Part shown: positions 33,978 to 41,534 of the stretch, in pieces
How the letters are laid out: each line of letters opens with the position of its first letter
Numbering within the stretch: position 1 is the first letter of the stretch
From: Schlegelella_A sp036263655
Lineage (GTDB): Bacteria > Pseudomonadota > Gammaproteobacteria > Burkholderiales > Burkholderiaceae_C
Length of the DNA stretch: 64,000 nucleotides
Direction of reading: 5' to 3'
Assembly (NCBI GenBank): GCA_036263655.1
Contig: DATAGP010000037.1
Span: forward strand, 92,476-156,475
Program-made: the position numbers and the translations under genes
Notes under the pieces: generated by a model
The model's input: only the letters and a program-made list of their open reading frames with translations
Told to the model about the DNA's origin: nothing
Databases searched by the model: none

Positions 33978-34790
33978 ATGAATGCACCCATCGACTTCGC
34001 CGCCTTGAAAGCCCGTCAGCACGCTGCCTGGAGCACCGGCGACTACGCCGTCATCGGCACCTCGCTGCAGATCGTCGGCGAGTCGCTCGCCGAGGCCTGC
34101 GACCTGAAGACCGACGAGCGCGTGCTCGACGTCGCGGCGGGCAACGGCAACGCGACGCTGGCCGCGGCTCGCCGCGGCTGCCTCGTCACCTCGACCGATT
34201 ACGTCGGCAGCCTGCTCGAGCGCGGCGCCGAACGCGCGCGTGCCGAACGCCTCCAGGTCACGTTCCAGACCGCCGACGCCGAGGCCCTGCCGTTCGCCGA
34301 GGCCAGCTTCGACGCCGCGGTCTCGACCTTCGGCGTGATGTTCGCACCGGACCATGCCAAGGCGGCCGCCGAACTGGTCCGCGTGGTTCGCCCCGGCGGG
34401 CGCATCGGCCTGGCCAACTGGACGCCCGACAGCCTGATCGGCCGCATGTTCAAGGTCCTCGGCCGCTACGTGCCGCCGCCGGCCGGTGTGCAGCCGCCGT
34501 CGCTGTGGGGCACCGAGGCGCATCTGCGCACGCTGTTCGGCGACGCCGCCGCGGCGATGCAAGCCGTGCCGCGGCAGTTCTCGTTCCGCTACCGGTCGGC
34601 GACGCATTTCATCGACGTCTTCCGCACCTGGTACGGACCGGTGAACAAGGCGTTCGCGACCCAGACGCCGGACAAGGCCGGGGCACTGGCCGGCGAGCTG
34701 GCCGAGCTCCTCGACGGCCTGAACCGCGCCGGCCCGGGATCGCTGGTCGTCCCAAGCGAGTACCTCGAAGTCGTCATCACCCGGGCGTGA
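33978..34790 (+). CDS. Class I SAM-dependent methyltransferase
   Basis: A 270-residue UbiE-like methyltransferase with GGAG seven bases before ATG 33978. Motif I is VLDVAAGNGNATLAAAR, the acidic residue lies in TSTDYVGSLLERG, and FQTADAEALPFAEASFDAAVSTFGVMFAPD follows, as in ubiquinone/menaquinone-type enzymes. A second methyltransferase starts nine bases downstream of its stop. It is divergent from the OsmC operon across 252 bases in which I see no further gene. Substrate unknown. Confidence 0.85.
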   Translation: MNAPIDFAALKARQHAAWSTGDYAVIGTSLQIVGESLAEACDLKTDERVLDVAAGNGNATLAAARRGCLVTSTDYVGSLLERGAERARAERLQVTFQTADAEALPFAEASFDAAVSTFGVMFAPDHAKAAAELVRVVRPGGRIGLANWTPDSLIGRMFKVLGRYVPPPAGVQPPSLWGTEAHLRTLFGDAAAAMQAVPRQFSFRYRSATHFIDVFRTWYGPVNKAFATQTPDKAGALAGELAELLDGLNRAGPGSLVVPSEYLEVVITRA

Positions 34791-34798
34791 GCGCAACC

Positions 34799-35668
34799 AT
34801 GGACGCCCGCCTGCAACGTCGCATCCAGCGCTACGGCTGGGAGCGGGCGGCCGATGCCTACGAACGCCACTGGCACGGCCCGCTCGCCGGCGTCCACGGC
34901 GAGTTGCTGGCGCGGGCCGCACCGGCCCCCGGCGAGGCGGTGCTCGACGTGGCCTGCGGCGCCGGTGTCGTGTCGGCCGCCGCGGCACGCGCCGTGGGGC
35001 CGGCCGGGCGCGTGCTCGGCGTCGACCTGGCGGAGGCCATGGTTCAGGCTTCCCGGCAGCGTGCGCAGTCGCTCGGTCTCGAGCACGCCCGCTTCGAACG
35101 CATGGACGCCGAGCAACTCGCGCTGCCCGACGCCGGTTTCAACGTTGCCCTGTGTGCGCTCGGACTGATGTACGTGCCGGACCCCGGAGCCGCGCTGCGC
35201 GAACTGCACCGCGTGCTGCGACCGGGCGGCCGCGCGGTGCTGGCGGTCTGGGGCGAACGCGCGCGCTGCGGCTGGGCCCAGCTGTTCGGCATCGTCGATG
35301 CCGAGGTGCGCAGCGAGGTCTGCCCGCTCTTCTTCGGCCTGGGCCAGGGCGATGCGCTCGCGCGCTCCTGCGCCTCGGCCGGCCTGCAAGTGACCGCGCA
35401 GCGGCGGCGCAGCGACTCCCTGGACTACGCCGACGCCGAAGCGGCCTGCGCCGCGGCATTTGCGGGCGGGCCGGTCGCGCTGGCCTGGTCGCGATTCGAT
35501 GCGGCGGTGCGCGAGCGGGTGCAGGCGCGCTATCTCGCCGCCATCGAGCCGTGGCGCGACGGCCGGGGCTACCGCGTGCCGGCCGAATACCTGATCGTCG
35601 CGGCGCAGCGCCCGGAGGCGTCAGTCCCGGTGGTCCATGCGGCTGGCGGCGAGCGCCGCCGCCAGTGA
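34799..35668 (+). CDS. Class I SAM-dependent methyltransferase
   Basis: A 289-residue UbiE-like methyltransferase. Motif I VLDVACGAGVVSAAAARAVG, VLGVDLAEAMVQASRQRA and ERMDAEQLALPDAGFNVALCALGLMYVPD define the fold. A GTG at 34787 is in frame and overlaps the previous stop (GTGA), so the real start could be four codons earlier. The last 48 bases, coding AGGERRRQ-type tail, overlap the end of the converging transporter gene. It probably acts with the preceding methyltransferase on one product. Confidence 0.83.
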   Translation: MDARLQRRIQRYGWERAADAYERHWHGPLAGVHGELLARAAPAPGEAVLDVACGAGVVSAAAARAVGPAGRVLGVDLAEAMVQASRQRAQSLGLEHARFERMDAEQLALPDAGFNVALCALGLMYVPDPGAALRELHRVLRPGGRAVLAVWGERARCGWAQLFGIVDAEVRSEVCPLFFGLGQGDALARSCASAGLQVTAQRRRSDSLDYADAEAACAAAFAGGPVALAWSRFDAAVRERVQARYLAAIEPWRDGRGYRVPAEYLIVAAQRPEASVPVVHAAGGERRRQ

Positions 35669-36793
35669 CAGCAGCACGCAGCCCAGCATCAGCAGCACCA
35701 GAGTGGCAGGCGCGGCGTCGCGCTCGACGACGTACGCCGTCAGCCAGCTGAGGAGCGCGCCGATCGCGACGACCAGTGCCCCGCTCAGCCCGGCCGAGGT
35801 CCCGGCCAGGTCGGGCCGCACCGAGATCGCGCCGGCGTTGGCACAGCCGACGGTCAGGCCGTTGCCGAAGCCCACGAACATCGTCGGCCCGAAGATGGCC
35901 GCCGGATGCGACACCCCGGACGCGAACAAGCCGAGCGCGACCAGCAGCGCCGCCGCGGAGACCAGGCGCCCCGCCAGGATCAGGCGGGCCGGACGCGAGC
36001 GCGGCGCGAGACGTGCGGTGATCGCGGCGCCGAGCACGAACCCACCGGTGATGGAGCCCACGCCGAGCCCGACCAGCGCCGGCGTCAGGCCCCAGGTGGC
36101 GGTGGCCACGTACGGCACACCCGTCACGAAGACGAAGAAGGCCCCGACCGAGAACGAGACGCAGAGCACGTAGGCCCAGTAGGGCGGCGATGCGAGCAGT
36201 GCCGCCCAGTCCGAGAGGCGCGGCGGCGGCAGCCCGGGACGGCGGGTCTCGCCCATGTCCACCCAGGCCAGCGCGAGGACGGCGGCGCCGAACAAGGTGT
36301 ACAGCGCGAAGACGGCGCGCCAGCCCAGGGCCGTGTCGAGCAGGCCGCCCAGCAGCGGGCCGAGCATCGGGGCCACGGCCATGGCCGACGAGATCGCCCC
36401 CAGCTTGCCGGCCGAGTCGCGCATCGAATAGCGGTCGCGGATCGCGGCCGTCGACATCACTGTGCCGGCCACGACGACGCCCTGCAGGGCACGGAAGGCG
36501 AGCAGCACCGTGACGTCCTGCGCCAGCATGCAACCGGCCGAGGCCACGACGTAGACGGCCATCGCCGACAGCACGACCGGGCGCCGCCCGATGCGGTCGG
36601 ACACGGGCCCGAGCGCGACCTGGAACAGGGCCGACACCAGCATGTAGCCCGAGATCGCCAGCGCGACCACCGATTCGCGCGCGGCCAGGTCGCGCGACAT
36701 CGCCGGCAGCGACGGGATGATGGCGTTCAGCGTCAGCGCGGAGAGCGCGGACAGCAGCGTCAGGGTGAGCAGTCGCGGCGGGTGGGTCGGCAC
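35621..36793 (-). CDS. Bcr/CflA-type MFS drug efflux transporter
   Basis: A 390-residue transporter with 12 helices. Motif A is GPVSDRIGRRPVVLSAM, typical of Bcr/CflA, motif C-like APMLGPLLGGLLDTALGWR follows helix 5. I start it at GTG 36793 where the hydrophobic region begins (PTHPPRLLTLTLLSALSAL); ATG 36856 would add 21 charged residues and overlap the divergent GST promoter region. It exports drugs or small metabolites by proton antiport. Its 3' end overlaps the converging methyltransferase by 48 bases. Confidence 0.86.
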   Translation of the reverse strand: MPTHPPRLLTLTLLSALSALTLNAIIPSLPAMSRDLAARESVVALAISGYMLVSALFQVALGPVSDRIGRRPVVLSAMAVYVVASAGCMLAQDVTVLLAFRALQGVVVAGTVMSTAAIRDRYSMRDSAGKLGAISSAMAVAPMLGPLLGGLLDTALGWRAVFALYTLFGAAVLALAWVDMGETRRPGLPPPRLSDWAALLASPPYWAYVLCVSFSVGAFFVFVTGVPYVATATWGLTPALVGLGVGSITGGFVLGAAITARLAPRSRPARLILAGRLVSAAALLVALGLFASGVSHPAAIFGPTMFVGFGNGLTVGCANAGAISVRPDLAGTSAGLSGALVVAIGALLSWLTAYVVERDAAPATLVLLMLGCVLLSLAAALAASRMDHRD

Positions 36794-36888
36794 GGGAGAA
36801 CGGACGGTAGCAGTCGCTAGCCGTGACCCGTCGCCGCGACGGCGCCGGTCACACAATCAGGACGTCGCCACCACCCTTGCCGCCCACC

Positions 36889-37572
36889 ATGCTGAAGTTC
36901 TACTACTCGCTTGCGCCGAACCCCATGAAGGTGGCGCTGTTCCTGGAGGAGTGCGGTCTGCCGTACGAGGCCATTCCCGTCGACACGCGCAAGGGCGAGC
37001 AGCACGCGCCGGCGTTCACGACGCTCAACCCGAACGCGAAGGTGCCTGTCATCACCGACGACGGAACGACCGTCTTCGACAGCAACGCGATCCTGCTCTA
37101 CCTGGCCGAGAAGACCGGACAGCTCCTGCCTGAGGCGCGGGACCGCGGCCCGATGCTGTCGTGGCTGATGTTCGTCGCTTCGGGCATCGGGCCGTTCACC
37201 GGCCAGTGCGTGCACTTCAGGCACTACGCGCCGGAGCCGAACCCGTACGCGCTGAACCGCTACGACTTCGAAGCGTGGCGGCACTGGAAGATCCTGGATG
37301 CCCGCCTGGCGAGCCGGCCATGGATGGTCGGCGACGCCTATTCGCTGCTCGACGTGGCGGTGTGGGGCTGGGCGCGTGCCGTGCCGTTCGCGCTGGGGCA
37401 GGAGGCCTGGGCGCAGCTGCCCCACGTGAAGCGCCTCCTCGATGCGATCAACGAGCGGCCCGCGGCGCAGCGTGCCGCGGCGCTCAAGGACCGCTACGCC
37501 TTCAAGGCCGAGATGGACGACGAGGCCCGGCGGGCGATGTTCCCGCAAAACGAGCGGCTGAAGGCGGCCTGA
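36889..37572 (+). CDS. Glutathione S-transferase family protein
   Basis: A 227-residue GST. Residues 1-80 are the thioredoxin-like domain (MLKFYYSLAPNPMKVALFLEE, NPNAKVPVITDDG with the cis-Pro, and DSNAILLYLAEKTG), the rest the helical domain (RPWMVGDAYSLLDVAVWGW). A Ser or Tyr near the N-terminus would activate glutathione; it resembles the YfcG/YghU-like group. It is cytoplasmic and might detoxify substrates or reduce disulfides. The ATG at 36889 gives the standard GST start. Confidence 0.88.
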   Translation: MLKFYYSLAPNPMKVALFLEECGLPYEAIPVDTRKGEQHAPAFTTLNPNAKVPVITDDGTTVFDSNAILLYLAEKTGQLLPEARDRGPMLSWLMFVASGIGPFTGQCVHFRHYAPEPNPYALNRYDFEAWRHWKILDARLASRPWMVGDAYSLLDVAVWGWARAVPFALGQEAWAQLPHVKRLLDAINERPAAQRAAALKDRYAFKAEMDDEARRAMFPQNERLKAA

Positions 37573-37609
37573 TCGCCGGGCCGCAGGGTCGTCGCGTTCG
37601 ACTGCGAGG

Positions 37610-38587
37610 TCACTGCATCGCCTTGACGATCGCCTCGCCGTCGGGTCCGGCGCGCTTGCTCCATTCGACGATGAGCTTGCGGCCGACGCGCTCGAACTCG
37701 GCGCGCATGGCCGGCGAAGGTTCGACCACCTTGAGGCCGTTCTTGGCCAGGGTGTCGGTCGAGCCCTTGGCGGCCGCCCTCGCGAGCTCCCAGCCGCGCG
37801 CCTCGGCCTGCGCGGCCACCTTCAGCAGGGCGGCCTGGTTCTCCTTGCTCAGGCGGCCGAAGGCGGCCTCGTTCACCACGACCGCATTGCGCGGGTGCAT
37901 GGCGTTGGCGTCGTAGAACGAGCTCAGGAAATCCCAGGCCTTCGAGTCGACGCCGATCTGCGGCGAGGCGATCATGACCGTGGCCATGCCGGTCATGAAG
38001 GCCTGCCCGATCTCGGGCGCCTGGATGGTGACGGGCTGGGCGCCGAGCTCTTCGGCGAAGCGCGCCGTGATCGGGTTGTAGGCCCGGAACTTGGCGCCCT
38101 TCATCGCGGCGAGCGAGTCGATCGGTGTCTTCGTGAAGAGGCCGTTCCCGGGCCACGCGACCGAGTAGAGCAGGCGCAGCCCGCTCTTCGCGAGCCGCTG
38201 CTCGAGCATGGGCTTCTGCGCCTGGTAGAGGCGCCACGACCGGTCGAAGCCCGCGGCGAGGAACGGGATCATGTCGGCTTCGTAGATCGCGTCTTCGTTG
38301 CCGTGCATCGACAGCAGGATCTCGCCGATCGGCACCAACCCGCTCTGTACCGAGCGCTTGATCTCGGGCAGCTTGTAGAGCGACGCGTTGCCGTGGATCT
38401 GGATCTCGATCTCGCCCTTGGTCGCGTTCTTCACCTCGGCAGCAAACCAGCGCAGGTTCTGCGTGTGGAAGTTGGCGTCGTTGTAGCCCGCGGGCAGGTC
38501 CCATGTGGCCTTGGCCTGCTGCGCGAGGGCGGCAGGCGCGGCGAGCGCGGCCAGCAGGGCCAGCATCGCGCCGATCGTTCTCTTCAT
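37610..38587 (-). CDS. TRAP transporter substrate-binding protein (DctP-like)
   Basis: A 325-residue periplasmic protein with signal peptide MKRTIGAMLALLAALAAPAALA. DctP blocks are visible: FAAEVKNATKGEIEIQIHGNASL, VPIGEILLSMHGNEDAIYEADMIPF, GAKFRAYNPITARFAEELGAQPVTIQAPEIGQAF and WDFLSSFYDAN. The arginine of KFRAYN is the usual carboxylate contact. The DctQ and DctM membrane subunits are absent beside it, so it is another orphan binding protein. It converges on the GST gene. Confidence 0.9.
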   Translation of the reverse strand: MKRTIGAMLALLAALAAPAALAQQAKATWDLPAGYNDANFHTQNLRWFAAEVKNATKGEIEIQIHGNASLYKLPEIKRSVQSGLVPIGEILLSMHGNEDAIYEADMIPFLAAGFDRSWRLYQAQKPMLEQRLAKSGLRLLYSVAWPGNGLFTKTPIDSLAAMKGAKFRAYNPITARFAEELGAQPVTIQAPEIGQAFMTGMATVMIASPQIGVDSKAWDFLSSFYDANAMHPRNAVVVNEAAFGRLSKENQAALLKVAAQAEARGWELARAAAKGSTDTLAKNGLKVVEPSPAMRAEFERVGRKLIVEWSKRAGPDGEAIVKAMQ

Positions 38588-38776
38588 GTCGTCTCCTGAG
38601 GTTGTTGCTCTGCGGCAAGCCCGTTCCGCATGGAGACGCGAGGCTACTGCGCTCCGCAGGCCTGGCGTCGCCGGAGATGCGTTCTCTAGGGTTTCCCCCT
38701 CGCCAGACTGTCGGCGCCAGGACAGTCGAATCACGGATCCCTGCCCATGATCTTCCAGTCAAGACAGGGGACATCC

Positions 38777-40975
38777 ATGACCGCCAGACTCAGCACAGCC
38801 CGTTCGTTCATCCTGTTGTCGGCCCTCTGCGCCGGCCTCGTCGGCTGCGGCGGACGCAGCGACGACGCCGAGGCCGAGATCCGGATCCTCTCGTCCGACG
38901 CTTCGATGGCCAGCGGTGGCGATGCACTCGTCTCGGTCAGCGTTCCGTCCGGTGTTTCGCAGCAGGACGTGAGCTTGCAGCTCAACGGCGCCGCGGTCAC
39001 CAACCAGCTGCAGTTCGATGCGGCGACCGGGACGCTGCGCGGCGTCGTCCAGGGAATGACGGAAGGCGAGAACACGCTGACCGCGGCGATCGCCAATGGC
39101 GCGACCACGAAGCTGACGGTCACCAACCACCCCAGCACCGGCCAGATCTTCGGGCCCCACCAGCGACCCTGGATCTGCGAAACCCAGGCCTCCGGACTCG
39201 GCGCCCCGCCGGCCTCCGGGCCCTGCACGGCACCGACACGCTACGACTGGTTCTACCGCACGACGGGAGGCACGTTCGCGCCGCTGGCGAGCCTCGCCCG
39301 CCCGTTCCCGGCCGACCTGGCGCAGACGACGACGACGGAGGGCCATACGGTCGACTACATCGTCCGGGTGGAGTCCGGCACGATCAACGAGTCGATCTAT
39401 CGCATCGCGATCCTGGACGATCCCACCCGCGAGATCCGCAACCCCTGGTCCGCAGGCGGCACCCAGCCCGGCAACGGCTGGAACCGCAAGCTCAGCTTTC
39501 CGTTCACCGGCGGGGCGAACCCCGGCTTCCGCTCGGGACGAAACGTCGTCACCTCCGCGCTGCAGGACGTGCCCTTGAGCCTCGGCTTCGCGGTGGCCTT
39601 CGGCACCCGCAACGTCCTGGGCACCGGCAACGACGACCTCGTCTCGGCCGAGACGCTGATGATGATCAAGGAGCGCTTCATCGAGCAGTACGGCGTGCCG
39701 CGCTTCACCATCGGCTCGGGCACCTCGGGCGCCGCGATCCAGCAGCACCTGATCGCCCAGAACTACCCCGGGATGCTCGATGCGCTGACCCTCGGCATCT
39801 CCTATCCGGACGTCGTGTCGCTCGTCGACATCATCGACTGCCACATCCTCAACAACTACTTCAACAACATCGCCAACCCGGCCGCGTGGCCGGGCAGCCG
39901 CCGCTCCAAGGTGGACGGCTACGCCGTCGCCACCAGCGGCGCGAGCACCGGCATGACCGTGTGCCAGACGGGCTGGGCCGGCCGGGCCGAGGCGCTGCAG
40001 GACGCCGACGGCAGCCACCCCACCGTCGGCTTCGATCCCGCGGTGCCGCTCAACCTGCGCTACCACCCGGTCACGAACCGCACGGGCGCACGCGGCACCC
40101 TGTGGGACGCCAACGTGCTCAGCATCGGCACCGATCCGCAGACCGGCTTCGCCCGCTCGCTGTACGACAACGTCGGCCTGCAATACGGCCTGAAGGCGCT
40201 GAACGGCGGCCACATCACGGTCGCCGAGTTCATCGACCTGAACGAGAAGATCGGCGGCCGCGACGCCGACGGCAACATCATTCCGCAACGAGCCGTCGGC
40301 GACGAGACAGGGCTCGTCAACGCCTACCGCTACGGCCGCATCTCGAGCGGCGAGAACTGGACGCTGCCGATGATCTACACGCGGGACTACCGCGACTTCA
40401 ACAACGACATCCACACGCGCGAGCGCGACTTCGCGGCGCTGGAGCGCATGAGAGCGGCCACCGGCACCACCGAGAACACCGTGATGTGGACGGTGCCCCT
40501 GGGCACGGTGCCCGGCGTGAACCTGCCGCGGATGGCGCTGCTCGCGCACAACGAATGGCTGGAGAAGATCCTCGCCGACACCTCGGGGCGCAGCTACGCC
40601 CAGAAGGTGATCGCCGGTAAGCCGGCCACCGCGAAGGACGCCTGCTGGAACGCGGCGGGCACGAAGTTCGAGGAAGCACCGACGCTCAACCCCGCGGCGC
40701 AGTGCAACCAGCTCTTCCCCGTGCACGACAACGTGCGCACCGCCGCCGGAGGGCCGATCAGCGGCCGCATCCTCAAGTGCCAGCTGAAGCCCGTCGCCGC
40801 AGCCGACTACGCGGTTCCCGTGACGGCTCAGGAGCTGGACCGTCTGAGGACCGTCTTCCCCCAGGGCGTCTGCGACTGGTCGAAGGCCGGCGTCGGCGAG
40901 CGGAACATCGAGGGAACCTGGTTCCGGTTCACGGCCCCTGGGAACGGGGTGGCGATGCGTCCGCCGCGGCCGTAG
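38777..40975 (+). CDS. DUF6351 family lipoprotein, copy 1
   Basis: A 732-residue lipoprotein (signal ending CAGLVGCGG). It starts with an immunoglobulin-like strand set (EIRILSSDASMASGGDALVSV), then TNHPSTGQIFGPHQRPWICE, and an alpha/beta-hydrolase-like core with the nucleophile candidate in FTIGSGTSGAAIQQHLIAQN (G-T-S-G-A). C-terminal cysteines in PHGVCDW-like VFPQGVCDWSKAG recur in copy 2. The family is known to me as DUF6351, exported and without proven function; an esterase or PHA-depolymerase-like role is suggested by the elbow (inference). A paralogue faces it across a relic. Confidence 0.78.
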   Translation: MTARLSTARSFILLSALCAGLVGCGGRSDDAEAEIRILSSDASMASGGDALVSVSVPSGVSQQDVSLQLNGAAVTNQLQFDAATGTLRGVVQGMTEGENTLTAAIANGATTKLTVTNHPSTGQIFGPHQRPWICETQASGLGAPPASGPCTAPTRYDWFYRTTGGTFAPLASLARPFPADLAQTTTTEGHTVDYIVRVESGTINESIYRIAILDDPTREIRNPWSAGGTQPGNGWNRKLSFPFTGGANPGFRSGRNVVTSALQDVPLSLGFAVAFGTRNVLGTGNDDLVSAETLMMIKERFIEQYGVPRFTIGSGTSGAAIQQHLIAQNYPGMLDALTLGISYPDVVSLVDIIDCHILNNYFNNIANPAAWPGSRRSKVDGYAVATSGASTGMTVCQTGWAGRAEALQDADGSHPTVGFDPAVPLNLRYHPVTNRTGARGTLWDANVLSIGTDPQTGFARSLYDNVGLQYGLKALNGGHITVAEFIDLNEKIGGRDADGNIIPQRAVGDETGLVNAYRYGRISSGENWTLPMIYTRDYRDFNNDIHTRERDFAALERMRAATGTTENTVMWTVPLGTVPGVNLPRMALLAHNEWLEKILADTSGRSYAQKVIAGKPATAKDACWNAAGTKFEEAPTLNPAAQCNQLFPVHDNVRTAAGGPISGRILKCQLKPVAAADYAVPVTAQELDRLRTVFPQGVCDWSKAGVGERNIEGTWFRFTAPGNGVAMRPPRP

Positions 40976-41029
40976 GGCTCGGGCATCTCAAGACGATCGA
41001 CAGGTCTCCTTCGTCATGGCGGGCGTTCG

Positions 41030-41285
41030 CCGCGCGGCTGCGGCGAGGCCGAGCGCTCGCGCTGGGTCGAGGCGGCATCACCTTCTTCGCTGCCGGCAAG
41101 CTGCTGCACGCCAGGGACGACGAACGCACGGCACGCCCGCCCGGTTTCGCAGAGCCTCGAGGGGCTGCCGCTGCTGCTGCCGGCGGCAGACTCGGCGCTG
41201 CGCCCGCGGCTCGACGCCTGGCTGCGACGCCATGGTCTGGCGCCGCGCGTCGCCGCCGAGTTCGACGACACCGCCTTGATGAAGG
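41030..41285 (+). pseudogene. LysR-family (NhaR-like) regulator relic
   Basis: Two frames carry consecutive pieces of an NhaR-type effector domain: GRGGITFFAAGKLLHARD at about 41068-41122, then, after a +1 shift, SLEGLPLLLPAADSALRPRLDAWLRRHGL and RVAAEFDDTALMKA at 41150-41285. The helix-turn-helix and C-terminus are missing. The relic lies between the two DUF6351 genes and might once have regulated them. Confidence 0.7.
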
Positions 41286-41534
41286 CGCAGCGAGTTGTTC
41301 GCCGACGGCTGAGGTCTGCGCCGACCGCGCCCTGGGAGGGCGGCAGTCCGTTCGAGAATCCCGAAGGGTCCCGCAGAGAAATCTGCTTTTTGCTGCGCCG
41401 TCCGAACTCTAGATTCCGACCGTACGCCTTGGATGCGAGGCGGTTGTGGAGCGGAGAGTCCTCCGCCCTGCACGAACCTCGCCGCGAAGCGCGGCCACGC
41501 GCCGGCCGCGCCCGCGCCGCCTGCGCGCGCATGC
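41286..41534. other. No gene seen
   Basis: I see no convincing gene between the regulator relic and the end of the second DUF6351 gene. The short frames here lack family signatures, and no hairpin terminator of note was found. Confidence 0.5.
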
